From contig VBOW01000019.1 of NCBI GenBank assembly GCA_005893275.1, positions 1-64,000 on the forward strand: a DNA stretch of 64,000 bases, in the 5' to 3' direction. Shown piece after piece: positions 49,270 to 57,214 of this stretch. Position numbers and translations under genes: made by a program. Below the pieces are notes generated by a model that did no database searches, was not told where the DNA came from, and saw nothing but the letters and a program-made list of their open reading frames with translations. The number at the start of each line of letters is the position of its first letter. Position 1 is the stretch's first letter. Source of the DNA: Candidatus Eisenbacteria bacterium (GTDB lineage Bacteria > Eisenbacteria > RBG-16-71-46 > SZUA-252).

Positions 49270-50154
49270 TTAACGCAGCCGATACTCGAGGCGCGGACCC
49301 GATTGGCTGAGCGCCGGGATGAAGTGTAACTTTTCCTCGAAGAAGTCCATCAGCGACACGCGGCGTCTCTCCTTCCGCACCACGACCGGGCGGCCCTCGA
49401 TGCGGGCCATGCTCGCGGCGAGTTGGATCGCGTCGTTCAAATCCCCCAACCGATCCACGAACCCGTAGTCCAGAGCCTGGTCCCCCGAGAAGATCCTTCC
49501 GTCCGCGTAGGGAAGGATGTCGCGTCGGTCCAGGCTTCGCCCCTCGGAGATCGCGTCCACGAATTGCTCGTACACGTTCGAAAGGACGCCCTGGAGCAGC
49601 TCGCGCTCCTCGAAGCTCATCGGACGGGACATCGATCCGATGTCCTTGAACTTGCCGGTCTTCACGACCTCGAAGCGCAGCCCTACCTTTCGGAAGAGCT
49701 CCTCGGTGTTGGGGAAGCTCATGATCACGCCGATGCTCCCGGTCAGGGTTCCCGGGTTCGATACGATCGAGTCGGCCGCGCAGGCGACATAGTAGGCTCC
49801 GGAGGCCGCCACCCCGCCCATGGACGCCACGACCGGCTTGTCATCCTCCCGGACCTTCCGGACCGCCTCGTAGATCTCTTGCGAAGCCGCGACCCCGCCC
49901 CCGGGGCTATCCAGCCTCAGAACGACCGCGCGCACGCTCGAGTCGCGCCGCATGCGCTCCAGCTGGTCGACGACGCTCTCGGAGGATTCGATATCTCCGA
50001 TGATCTCGACCAGGCCCACGCGCCTGCTCAGCGGCCCGAGGGAGAATCCCTCTTTTTGGAAGGTGAGATTGACGATCAGGAAGGCGAGGCTCACGGTCGC
50101 AACCGTGCCGACGAAGAGGACGGCACAGCCCACGAGCCAGCGTTTCACGGCCAT
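49270..50154 (-). CDS. sppA: Signal peptide peptidase SppA
   Basis: A 294-residue membrane-anchored serine protease degrading cleaved signal peptides. One N-terminal membrane helix (about residues 7-30) precedes the ClpP-like fold. The catalytic Ser lies in GGVAASGAYYVA and the Lys in TGSIGVI-to-KTGKFKDIGS; LRLDSPGGGV is the oxyanion-region motif. It is the short single-domain type found in Gram-positives and many others. GGAG lies 8 bases before the ATG at 50154. It is the first gene after the large non-coding region. Confidence 0.93.
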   Translation of the reverse strand: MAVKRWLVGCAVLFVGTVATVSLAFLIVNLTFQKEGFSLGPLSRRVGLVEIIGDIESSESVVDQLERMRRDSSVRAVVLRLDSPGGGVAASQEIYEAVRKVREDDKPVVASMGGVAASGAYYVACAADSIVSNPGTLTGSIGVIMSFPNTEELFRKVGLRFEVVKTGKFKDIGSMSRPMSFEERELLQGVLSNVYEQFVDAISEGRSLDRRDILPYADGRIFSGDQALDYGFVDRLGDLNDAIQLAASMARIEGRPVVVRKERRRVSLMDFFEEKLHFIPALSQSGPRLEYRLR

Positions 50155-50196
50155 TCGGCGTTCTCCGGATACCCCGCGCGTCGGGCGATGCCTGGT

Positions 50197-50225
50197 ACGC
50201 TAACAAAGCCCCCGAAGGAATTCAA
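50197..50225 (-). promoter_or_regulatory. Candidate sppA promoter
   Basis: On the minus strand TTGAAT (50225-50220), a 17-base spacer and TAGCGT (50202-50197) lie after the terminator and about 40 bases before the sppA ATG. The -10 match is poor (three of six), so this is tentative. Confidence 0.35.
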
Positions 50226-50242
50226 TCGACGCGACTTGAGGG

Positions 50243-50527
50243 CAAGCAAAACGGGGCGCCCGGTGCTCCGGACGCCCCGTGCCGGCCTCGCGGCCGAAAG
50301 AACTGCTCCCCGCTGGTGTCGCGCACCTAGTGCCAGTGAAACTGCGTCGTCTCGTCGAGGGGATCAGCTCAGGACCAGGCGATTCTCGCGAGCACCGCAG
50401 GGAACATGTGGCGCAGTGCGTATGTGTCCTGGTTCTAGAGCAATCCCCGTACCCGGGAGGGTCTACGCGGTGGCCAGAGGCAGGCATTCGGGCTCGGAAA
50501 TTCGCGTGGCTGTAATTAGTTAAAACA
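50243..50527 (-). ncRNA. Candidate structured RNA of unknown class
   Basis: A segment of about 285 bases with a candidate promoter at one end and a strong intrinsic terminator at the other. It can fold into a long arm at 50448-50359. From outside in, this has GGGGAT/ATCCCC, GCT/AGC, a 7-base bulge, CAGGAC/GTCCTG, and a terminal 8-bp stem with a 12-base loop. A 5-bp GCGA-tetraloop hairpin lies at 50296-50283, next to the terminator. I find no tmRNA, RNase P, SRP or common riboswitch signature. A 6S-like RNA is conceivable from the rod shape. It could also be a long, terminated leader of sppA. Confidence 0.45.
50246..50280 (-). terminator. Strong intrinsic terminator
   Basis: On the minus strand ACGGGGCG(T)CCGG and CCGG(G)CGCCCCGT form a 13-bp stem with one T-G wobble and an AGCA loop (50280-50251), followed at once by TTTGCTT. 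This is the best intrinsic terminator in the window. It lies about 370 bases beyond the gpmI stop, which suggests it ends a separate transcript. Confidence 0.75.
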
Positions 50528-50533
50528 AAGAGG

Positions 50534-50562
50534 CTTATGATATCGCCCTAATGTCGTGTCGA
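50534..50562 (-). promoter_or_regulatory. Candidate promoter of the structured RNA
   Basis: On the minus strand TCGACA (50562-50557, five of six -35 bases), a 17-base spacer and CATAAG (50539-50534, four of six -10 bases). The predicted start is near 50527, inside an AT-rich patch that is unusual for this GC-rich sequence. The -35 overlaps the foot of the preceding hairpin. Confidence 0.4.
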
Positions 50563-50579
50563 GGGGCTTGAACCCCTCG
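50560..50579 (-). terminator. Hairpin after gpmI
   Basis: CGAGGGG and CCCCTCG form a perfect 7-bp stem with loop TTCAAG. A second, mutually exclusive stem (CTCGC/GCGAG, 50590-50576) overlaps it. The T-arm-like look (GGTTCAAGCC) is not part of a tRNA. It lies about 75 bases after the gpmI stop and has no T-tract, so termination is possible but unproven. Confidence 0.4.
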
Positions 50580-50652
50580 CTTCAGGCGAGGAGGCCCGGC
50601 CGCACCCTCCGACCGTCCCGCGGGCGCGACACGTGGGTAGGATGGCTCAGAT

Positions 50653-52212
50653 TCAGGGGGCAATTGCCCCAGCGGACTCCGATACGAGGAGCGATTTTCC
50701 CGTCATCTCGCCCGGCGCCGGGATTCCCATGAGGGAAAGCAAGCTCGGCGCCACGTCGGCCAGGATCCCACTCCGGAGGGAGTAGCCGCCCGGCCCCACG
50801 AGCAGGATGGGAACGGGGTGCATCGTGTGCGCCGTGTGCGGGCCGCCTGTATCGTAGTCGATCATCTGGTCGGCGTTCCCGTGATCGGCGGTCACGAGCA
50901 CCGTCCCCGACCGGCGGCGCACAGCTTCGATGAGACGTCCCAGGCAGGTGTCCACCGTCTCCACGGCTTTGACGGCTGCTTCGATCACGCCGGTGTGGCC
51001 GACCATGTCGGCGTTCGCGTAGTTCAGGACGAAAAACCCGTAGGTCGAATCGGAAAGCCGCCGGACCGCCTCGTCGGTCACTTCGAAGGCGCTCATCTCG
51101 GGCTTCAGGTCGTACGTGGCCACCTGGGGGGATGGGATAAGGACGCGATCCTCCCCTTCGAAGGGCACCTCCTCGCTTCCGTTGAAGAAGTAGGTCACGT
51201 GGGCGTACTTTTCGGTCTCCGCGATTCGAAGCTGACGGATCCCCTCCCGGCTGATCACCTCGCCGAGCGTGTTGCGCAGCGGCTCATCCGTGAACAGCAC
51301 CGGATACGGGAAGGTCTCGTCGTAGGAGGTCATGCAGACGTAATCGAGGTCGAGCGGGCGGGGCCGTGGAAAGGCGTCGAAGGAAGGGTCGGCGAGGGCA
51401 CGGGTCAGCTGCCGCATCCGGTCGGGGCGGAAGTTATACGCGATCACCGTGTCCCCCCGGGCGATGCTCCCGTCGTCGCCCGGCCGTTCGATCACGGTTG
51501 GCATGACAAATTCATCGCTCTCCCCGCGCGCGTACGCCTGATCGAGCGCCGATCGGGCGCTCTCGGCTTTCAGCCCCTCCCCCAGAACCATCGCGCGGTA
51601 GGCCAGCTCCGTCCGGGGCCACCGCTTGTCGCGGTCCATGGCGTAGTATCGACCGCCAACGGTCGCGATCCTTCCGCGGCCGATCTCTCGAAAAACCGAC
51701 TCGGTCGATTCGAGATCCGCCCTGGCCGACCGCGGCGGGACGTCCCTGCCGTCCAGGATCGCGTGGACGCGCAGACGCGAGATTCCCGACCCCGCGGCGA
51801 TCCGGAGCAATGCGTGCAGGTGGCGGATGTGGCTGTGCACGCCGCCGGGAGAATGAAGCCCGACCAAATGGAGCGCGGCGTCTCGCCTCTTCGTCCGCTC
51901 GAGGGTCTTCCGGAGAACCCCGTTTCGAGCGAGCGACCCGTCCCCGATCGCGGCATCGATGCGGGTCAGGTCCTGGTACACGATCCGGCCGGCCCCGAGA
52001 TTCAGGTGCCCCACCTCGGAATTTCCCATCTGACCGGAGGGGAGACCCACCGACTCCCCCCAGGTGACGAGCGTCGCATGAGGACAGGTCCGCGTCAGCC
52101 TGTCCATGGTCGGCGTGCGCGCCATCTTCACCGCGTTTCCCTCGGCGCGGGGGTTCAACGCCCACCCGTCGAGAATGATCAGCCCCGCGAGCGGGATCGA
52201 GGAAGAGGACAT
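50653..52212 (-). CDS. gpmI: 2,3-bisphosphoglycerate-independent phosphoglycerate mutase
   Basis: A 519-residue alkaline phosphatase-superfamily enzyme interconverting 3- and 2-phosphoglycerate in glycolysis, using two Mn ions. The N-terminal metal site lies in LIILDGWALN, the nucleophile Ser in GQMGNSEVGHLNLGAG, and late metal ligands in NYANADMVGHTG and TADHGNADQM. Length is normal (about 510). The ATG follows the cspA gene by about 80 bases. It is followed downstream by the non-coding RNA region. Confidence 0.96.
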   Translation of the reverse strand: MSSSSIPLAGLIILDGWALNPRAEGNAVKMARTPTMDRLTRTCPHATLVTWGESVGLPSGQMGNSEVGHLNLGAGRIVYQDLTRIDAAIGDGSLARNGVLRKTLERTKRRDAALHLVGLHSPGGVHSHIRHLHALLRIAAGSGISRLRVHAILDGRDVPPRSARADLESTESVFREIGRGRIATVGGRYYAMDRDKRWPRTELAYRAMVLGEGLKAESARSALDQAYARGESDEFVMPTVIERPGDDGSIARGDTVIAYNFRPDRMRQLTRALADPSFDAFPRPRPLDLDYVCMTSYDETFPYPVLFTDEPLRNTLGEVISREGIRQLRIAETEKYAHVTYFFNGSEEVPFEGEDRVLIPSPQVATYDLKPEMSAFEVTDEAVRRLSDSTYGFFVLNYANADMVGHTGVIEAAVKAVETVDTCLGRLIEAVRRRSGTVLVTADHGNADQMIDYDTGGPHTAHTMHPVPILLVGPGGYSLRSGILADVAPSLLSLMGIPAPGEMTGKSLLVSESAGAIAP

Positions 52213-52293
52213 GCCCGGAGGGTATCACAGCCCCAAGACGCGATCGGTCGGAGAAACGCTCCGTCCGCGGGCGCGGCCAGGATTCCGACTCGC

Positions 52294-52497
52294 CTACTTC
52301 TTGGTGACGTTCGCGGCCTGAGGACCCTTGGGGCCTTGCGTCACCTCGAAGGAGACCTCGTCCCCTTCCTTCAGGCTTCGAAAGCCGTCGCCGACAATGG
52401 CGCTGTAGTGAACGAAGACGTCGGGACCGCCCTGGCGTTCGATGAACCCGAACCCTTTCGCTTCGTTGAACCACTTCACACGGCCTGTTTCAGGCAT
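52294..52497 (-). CDS. cspA: Cold-shock protein
   Basis: A 67-residue single-stranded nucleic-acid-binding OB-fold protein. [18 protein letters not shown] carries RNP1 (KGFGFI) and DVFVHYSAI carries RNP2. It acts as an RNA chaperone. An AGGAGG lies 11 bases before the ATG, slightly farther than usual. Whether it is cold-induced cannot be seen; no long cold-box leader is present because the upstream gene ends only 6 bases before it. Confidence 0.94.
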   Translation of the reverse strand: MPETGRVKWFNEAKGFGFIERQGGPDVFVHYSAIVGDGFRSLKEGDEVSFEVTQGPKGPQAANVTKK

Positions 52498-52503
52498 GGC
52501 GGG

Positions 52504-52959
52504 TCAATCCTCCTTTCGCCGAGACAAAACCTGTGCCGCTACCGTGCAGACGATCGAAACCGCGCAGGCGAACCACACCGGCGCGATCCAAGGTTTGGGC
52601 ACGAGAAACACGACATCCAAATCCCCCGCATGCGCCGGGAACCCCGTCCAGACCTTGAGAAACACGTAATAGAAGAGATCCCAGAGCCCGAAGACCCACA
52701 GGCCGCGCGCGATCCCCACGCGAAGGGACGGGCGGCCGAGAAATGAGACCGCGCCGATCATGATGAGCGTTGCGATCTCGCGCCATTGCTCGAGCCTCAG
52801 CCCCGGCTCCGGGATGACGTGAAACGGGGGCCCCCACCCCTCGGGGTAATAGAGCCTCTTCAGCGTCACGACGCACGCCGCTTCGACGAACGCCATCGCC
52901 AGGGCGTAGATTGTGAGCGCGATCCACCCCACGCGCCTCCTGGGCGGGACCGTCGTCAC
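52504..52959 (-). CDS. Four-span membrane protein, unknown function
   Basis: A 151-residue integral membrane protein with hydrophobic spans near residues 11-30, 60-78, 83-103 and 121-142. Conserved-looking features include FVEAACVVTLKRLYYPEG between spans 1 and 2 and LWDLFYYVFLKVWTGFP near span 3. I do not recognise the family with confidence. GTG at 52959 overlaps the stop of the lipoate ligase-like gene (GTGA), so the two are coupled. No catalytic motif is evident. Confidence 0.7.
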   Translation of the reverse strand: MTTVPPRRRVGWIALTIYALAMAFVEAACVVTLKRLYYPEGWGPPFHVIPEPGLRLEQWREIATLIMIGAVSFLGRPSLRVGIARGLWVFGLWDLFYYVFLKVWTGFPAHAGDLDVVFLVPKPWIAPVWFACAVSIVCTVAAQVLSRRKED

Positions 52960-53780
52960 AAGCCTCGCGCCCGCGGGCCCGTGAAGACGGCGGGCTCCTC
53001 TTCAAGGCCGAGCATCGAGAACGGAGCCTCGACAAGGCACACCCCGAACCGCGCCGCGACCGCCTCGGCGAGCCGGTCGGCGAGGTCCTGTGCAAGCCGG
53101 TCCGCGAGCCCGGCGGCGTGCGACGGGAAGCCGAGCAGCTCTCCGATCGAGCGCGCGCCGGACGCGAGCGATGCCTCGGCCTGCGCTCCGTCCGACCGGA
53201 AGGAGACGATCTCGCGGTGGCGCGCGGACAGCGGAACCGAGGCATGGCAGAGCGCCCCGGTGCGCGAGAACCGCGAAGCGAGCCCCGCGACCTTGTACCC
53301 CGCGGCCCCGACCTCTCCCGACTCGATGCGGGCGAAGCACGGGGCCTCGCCGGGTCTCGCGGGCGCGGGGCGTGGCGTCGCCGCGTCGACCCGCGCCGCG
53401 TTCACGCCGCATCCGCGAAGCGCTTCGGCCAGCGCCTCGGCCGCCTCGTTCGCGAATCCACGAGGCGTCAAACGCCAGGGTCCCGGGAGGGTCGCCGCAA
53501 GCGCGAAGGTGACCTCCTCCCAATGGAGAACCGCGTTCCCCCCCGTCGGGCGCCGCGCCACGGCGATCCCTTCCCGCGAGAGCGCGCGCTCATCCCACCC
53601 CGCGGGAAAGGGCTCGCTGCGTCCCAGGCTCAAGGTCGGGCGATCCCACCCGTAGGTTCGAAACACGAGCCGCGCGGGCCCCAGCGACACCCAGTCGAGG
53701 AGCGCCGCGTCGGCGGCCATCTGCCAGGATCCGGACGCGAGGCGATGTGGGAGTCGGTAGGCGGCGTGCGGCGCATCCAA
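52956..53780 (-). CDS. Lipoate-protein ligase A family protein
   Basis: A 274-residue BPL/LplA/LipB-fold protein that moves lipoyl or octanoyl groups onto target lysines such as that of GcvH. RRPTGGNAVLHWEEVTFA is the family signature and GYKVAGLASR supplies the expected catalytic lysine. Length suits LplA or LipM without the extra C-terminal domain. Glycine cleavage genes (gcvH, gcvPA, gcvPB) lie about 7 kb upstream in the same orientation, a natural client. The TTG start is uncertain: GGAG is 10 bases away. Ligase and transferase activities cannot be separated by eye. Confidence 0.82.
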   Translation of the reverse strand: MDAPHAAYRLPHRLASGSWQMAADAALLDWVSLGPARLVFRTYGWDRPTLSLGRSEPFPAGWDERALSREGIAVARRPTGGNAVLHWEEVTFALAATLPGPWRLTPRGFANEAAEALAEALRGCGVNAARVDAATPRPAPARPGEAPCFARIESGEVGAAGYKVAGLASRFSRTGALCHASVPLSARHREIVSFRSDGAQAEASLASGARSIGELLGFPSHAAGLADRLAQDLADRLAEAVAARFGVCLVEAPFSMLGLEEEPAVFTGPRARGL

Positions 53781-53795
53781 GGCGAGTGACTCCCG

Positions 53796-54440
53796 CTAGA
53801 GGTGGAGAACCCCCAGCCAGTCGTGGAGGAGAAACATGACGCGGCCGATCAGGAGGGAGATTCGCGCCATCACGGTGTACCCGTACGAGGCGCCGAAGCT
53901 CACCATCAGGAAATAGACCCCCAGCCGCGCCGTTCCTCCCAGCGCTCCTTTGTGCTCCTTCGAGAAGAAGAAAAAGATGAGCGTGCAGAGGAGCCCGACC
54001 ACGAGAAGCCAATTCCCGATCGTGGTCCCCGCATGACCCGGCACCCAGAGCGGAAGAATGGTTCCGTGGACCTGCTCCACGAAGTCCCCCTGTCCGAACC
54101 CCGTGATGCGGAGCGCGGGGTAGACGCCCAGGATGAGCGCGATGGACCACCGAGAGAGCCAGCCTCCCTTCGGGAAGAAGCGCGAGAAGAGCAGGATTCC
54201 GAGCACCAGCGGAATCAGGAGCAGATAGTGCCGGTTTCTCCCAAAGTCGTGGAACAGAGGGTCGAGCAGATTCGGCTTGACGACGGAGTAGTAATTCAGC
54301 ACGACGTAGTATCCGGCCGAGATGCCCACGAACAGGTGCTCGCAGAGCTTGTACGCCGGGTTGTCCTTGTAGAGGAAGCTGAAGATCCCGAGCGTGAGGA
54401 GCGCCGCGATCCAGACTCCGATGTCGTGGCTTAGGTGCAT
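53796..54440 (-). CDS. Six-span membrane protein of the GlmL-linked cluster
   Basis: A 214-residue polytopic membrane protein with about six spans and a conserved-looking loop FLYKDNPAYKLCEHLFVG near the N-terminus. The C-terminus ends in a short amphipathic tail (HDWLGVLHL). The ATG at 54440 has a purine-rich AGAGGTAGGGG upstream; longer in-frame starts give low-complexity sequence. It begins 8 bases after the preceding cluster gene. I recognise no catalytic motif. It is the last member of the eight-gene set described under findings. Confidence 0.75.
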   Translation of the reverse strand: MHLSHDIGVWIAALLTLGIFSFLYKDNPAYKLCEHLFVGISAGYYVVLNYYSVVKPNLLDPLFHDFGRNRHYLLLIPLVLGILLFSRFFPKGGWLSRWSIALILGVYPALRITGFGQGDFVEQVHGTILPLWVPGHAGTTIGNWLLVVGLLCTLIFFFFSKEHKGALGGTARLGVYFLMVSFGASYGYTVMARISLLIGRVMFLLHDWLGVLHL

Positions 54441-54448
54441 GGCCGCCC

Positions 54449-55282
54449 CTACCTCTTCTCCGCCGATCGCTGCGGCAGGACGGCGAGATTGCCGAGAAGG
54501 ATCATGAAGGCGATGAACACGTGGGCGAGGGATTGGGCGTCCATCCCGTGGGTCGCGAGCCCCGGATGGCTCACGAGGACCTCGTACTCCGCCGCACCCG
54601 CCATCCCCCCCAGGAGCCCCTGGAGCTGTCCCGCCTGCAAGTAGGGGTAATACTCGGGCGCGCTCACCGCGGTGACCCCGGCCACCATCGGCACGTGGTA
54701 CCGCGATACGATCTGCTGCACCCATTCCTTGGTCCCGGGGAAACCCGCGCTGATGCTCACGAGGAGCGCGATCTGGCTGAAGTTCTCGATGCCCTTCATG
54801 ACCGGGATCCGGCTCACCGGAATGCCCCGGCGGTCGGCCGGAAACGTGCGCGGGATACTGCTCCCCATTTGCGACATGACGACTTCGTTTCCCGACTTGA
54901 ACCCGAGGTTCACGTAATCGTAGCTCTCGCGCTTGTGATACTCCTCGCCCGCGATGTGCAGGACGCGATCGGCGAGGGGCGGACCCCCGGGATAGAGCTC
55001 GACGGCGATGATCTTGATGTTCCGCGCCATGAGATGCCGGGCGGCGGCCAGGTGCATCGGATAGTTTTCGGCGATCGTGCCGGGATCGTAGTCTCCGGCG
55101 AGGAGCACCGTCGCGCCCGCCGGCAGCCGCTCGATCGCGTCGAAGAAGCCGCGGGAGGGAGGGCTCGGCTTGACCGGCGCGATGTGGAACCCGGTCAGGA
55201 GCGGCACCACGACGAGTAGACCGATCGCCAGGAAGATCCAGCGCCGGTCCAGACGGCGGAGATCCGCGAGCGACGGGCTCAC
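54449..55282 (-). CDS. Membrane-anchored Rossmann-like protein of the GlmL-linked cluster
   Basis: A 277-residue protein with a membrane helix near residues 13-32 and a second near residues 253-272. Between them is an alpha/beta domain beginning ATVLLAGDYDPGT and continuing IKIIAVELYPGG, which looks like a Rossmann-type fold facing the non-cytoplasmic side. GSSIPRTFPADRRG near the middle is unusual and may be a binding loop. The GTG overlaps the stop of the preceding gene (GTGA), with GGGGAGGG upstream. Function unknown. Confidence 0.72.
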   Translation of the reverse strand: MSPSLADLRRLDRRWIFLAIGLLVVVPLLTGFHIAPVKPSPPSRGFFDAIERLPAGATVLLAGDYDPGTIAENYPMHLAAARHLMARNIKIIAVELYPGGPPLADRVLHIAGEEYHKRESYDYVNLGFKSGNEVVMSQMGSSIPRTFPADRRGIPVSRIPVMKGIENFSQIALLVSISAGFPGTKEWVQQIVSRYHVPMVAGVTAVSAPEYYPYLQAGQLQGLLGGMAGAAEYEVLVSHPGLATHGMDAQSLAHVFIAFMILLGNLAVLPQRSAEKR

Positions 55283-55917
55283 GTGCCCTCCCCTTCCGAG
55301 CCGTACGTCCGCTCGATCCCGAGGATGATCCGAAAGCCGGTGGCCATCACGCCCAGCGCGGCCCCCATGAGGATTCCGCGCTTGGCGGCGTTCTGCGGAA
55401 CGTTCATGAGCCATTCCGCCGCCTGAGGCAGGATCGGATGGATCGCGTTGCCGATCGGGACCCGCCCGAGCATCAGGATGAACGCGGCCACCGCGAGCAG
55501 GAGCGCCTCGAACGTGCGGACGCGGAACGCCCGGAACGCGGCCGACGCGATGAAGAACGCGAGGAGCGAAAACATGGTTGCGGACATGGCGGAGTAGAAG
55601 GTGTTGTAGATCCAGGAGAAGCGCGTCCCGTCGTTCAGGTATTTCGTTCCTTCCGAGAAACCCACCGCCATCGTGATCAGGACCCCGGCCACGAGCGCGA
55701 CCTTGTAGGGCCAGTCCCTCGAGCGCGCGCCGATCTGCTTCAAGTTGATCCGCATCACATTGGCCATGCCGAGAACGTAGGTGAAGGCCACGACGATGAT
55801 CACCCACTGCTGGATGTCGTCGTAGGTCGTTCGGATCGCGGGGTGCGGGACGAAGAAGCCGATGAGCACGAAGATTCCGGCCGCCATGGAGATGAGACGA
55901 GGGATTTCGCGCTTCAT
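55279..55917 (-). CDS. Polytopic membrane protein of the GlmL-linked cluster
   Basis: A 212-residue membrane protein with six or so spans. A short basic N-terminus precedes span 1 (ISMAAGIFVLIGFFV). Loops carry MRINLKQIGARSRDWPYK and a GTRFSWIYNTFYSAM segment before span 4. No enzymatic motif is seen. It is linked by GTGA overlap to the Rossmann-like gene and lies 10 bases after the DUF6754-like gene. Probably a structural part of a membrane complex. Confidence 0.72.
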   Translation of the reverse strand: MKREIPRLISMAAGIFVLIGFFVPHPAIRTTYDDIQQWVIIVVAFTYVLGMANVMRINLKQIGARSRDWPYKVALVAGVLITMAVGFSEGTKYLNDGTRFSWIYNTFYSAMSATMFSLLAFFIASAAFRAFRVRTFEALLLAVAAFILMLGRVPIGNAIHPILPQAAEWLMNVPQNAAKRGILMGAALGVMATGFRIILGIERTYGSEGEGT

Positions 55918-55927
55918 GGCTCCGCCC

Positions 55928-57073
55928 TCATTGGGTGGCGAAGAACTCCGCCAGCCAGGAATGGCCCATGGCCAGGAGCACGGATCCGACCACGATCGTG
56001 ATGACGAGGAGGATCTTCACCGTGTCCGAGGCCTTGAGGCTTCCGAGAAGCTTCGCGTCCTTCGAGAGGTACGCGCTCGCCGCGTAGTACTCTTCACCGA
56101 TGAGGGTGTAATCGCACGCGACGACAAAGAAGGGGAGCTGGTGAACGTTCGCGGTGCCGGCGATCTGGATCGCCCCGATCTCGTGCCCTGTTTCGGCCAG
56201 GAGGAGGGATTCGGCAAAGAAGGCGCCCAGGAACAGGTTCGCCGCCGGCCGCTCGCGAAGCATGATCCCGTTCACCGCGGCGACGTACGCGAACTGCTCG
56301 GTGGTGATGTACCGCACCTGGTCCGACCGGTAGGCGTCGATCTTGCCCACGTCGGAGTAGGCGCCCTTCACCACCTCGTCCGCCACGGTGTACACGGCGG
56401 GAGAGGGGGTCGGCACCAGGAACGGCGTCTCGTACTTGGCGGCCATGCGTGCGACATTTCCGAGGATGATCATGCTCGCGATCGTCTGGATGTCGTCGAT
56501 GTCCTGGACTCCGGGCACGTAGAGAACGCCCTTCCCCATCTCGGTCGACCGCCCGATCGCCTCCTCGATCGCGTTGAGTCCTGCGATGGTTCGGAACGTC
56601 CACTTCTTCCCGCGCTCGGCCTGCGAGATGTAGTAGAGCACCAGCCCGAAAAAGAGGACGATCACGGCCGCCACGTTTGTTTTCGCCGTATCGAACCAGC
56701 TCGGACGCGCCGTCGCGGGCGGCGACTCGTCGGAACGGAAGCCCGTCTCAGCCAGCGCCGCGAGCCTGTACCGGTAGGGGACGCCGTTCCGGGCCGTCTC
56801 GTCCGTAAAGGCAGCCTGGTCCCCGCCGATCGTGTCGATCGGGGCGAAGGGCTTCCCCGGCTCGGAGCGAAGCACGACCCACTGGGCCGGCGGGTTGGGA
56901 GGCGGGCGCCAGCTCAGCGCGATCCTCGCGCCGCCGTCGTTGGGAATATCCGCCGCCTGGAGGGGAAACGCCGTCAGAGCGGATGGGAAAAGAACGAGGG
57001 ATAGAGCGAGAATCGAGGCTGCGGCGTTCGTCGCGCGGCCCAACGGGAATCGCGCGGGCGGCGTCAGCGGCAT
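55928..57073 (-). CDS. DUF6754-like membrane protein with an extracytoplasmic Fn3-like domain
   Basis: A 381-residue protein. An N-terminal signal/anchor helix (about residues 13-37) precedes a short beta domain resembling fibronectin type III (IALSWRPPPNPPAQWVVLRS, then YRYRLAALAE). A transmembrane helix near residues 125-145 follows, then a large soluble domain (IAGLNAIEEAIGRSTEMGKG, YVPGVQDIDDIQTIASM), and a last helix near the C-terminus. The soluble part matches the DUF6754 pattern as I remember it. ATG at 57073 has GGAG 6 bases upstream. Function unknown. Confidence 0.7.
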   Translation of the reverse strand: MPLTPPARFPLGRATNAAASILALSLVLFPSALTAFPLQAADIPNDGGARIALSWRPPPNPPAQWVVLRSEPGKPFAPIDTIGGDQAAFTDETARNGVPYRYRLAALAETGFRSDESPPATARPSWFDTAKTNVAAVIVLFFGLVLYYISQAERGKKWTFRTIAGLNAIEEAIGRSTEMGKGVLYVPGVQDIDDIQTIASMIILGNVARMAAKYETPFLVPTPSPAVYTVADEVVKGAYSDVGKIDAYRSDQVRYITTEQFAYVAAVNGIMLRERPAANLFLGAFFAESLLLAETGHEIGAIQIAGTANVHQLPFFVVACDYTLIGEEYYAASAYLSKDAKLLGSLKASDTVKILLVITIVVGSVLLAMGHSWLAEFFATQ

Positions 57074-57214
57074 CCAGTCTCCGCCGCGCGGGAGCGGCAT
57101 GCCGGGAATCGGGCCGAGGCGAACACGCCGATGCGGATCCTCATGGGTTGGACCGGCGATTGGGCTGACCCGAACGGTAGGCGGAAGGCCCATCGATGTC
57201 AAGCCGCAAGCGGC

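Larger units (their letters stand above)
50155..50652. other. 498-base non-coding region with RNA signals
   Basis: No protein gene is supported between sppA and gpmI. Reading the minus strand, it contains a perfect 7-bp hairpin after gpmI, a candidate promoter, an AT-rich patch, a long foldable segment, a strong intrinsic terminator, and a weaker candidate sppA promoter. The parts are listed separately. Confidence 0.7.

Noticed and set aside
50458-50480. T-box-like TGGCCACCGCG on the minus strand
   Set aside because: The spacing differs from the T-box consensus and it lies at the 5' part of the segment, not next to the terminator.
50560-50590. T-arm-like GGTTCAAGCC suggesting a tRNA or the 3' end of tmRNA
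   Set aside because: The loop is 6 bases rather than 7 in the perfect stem, and no acceptor stem, anticodon arm or CCA end can be built around it.
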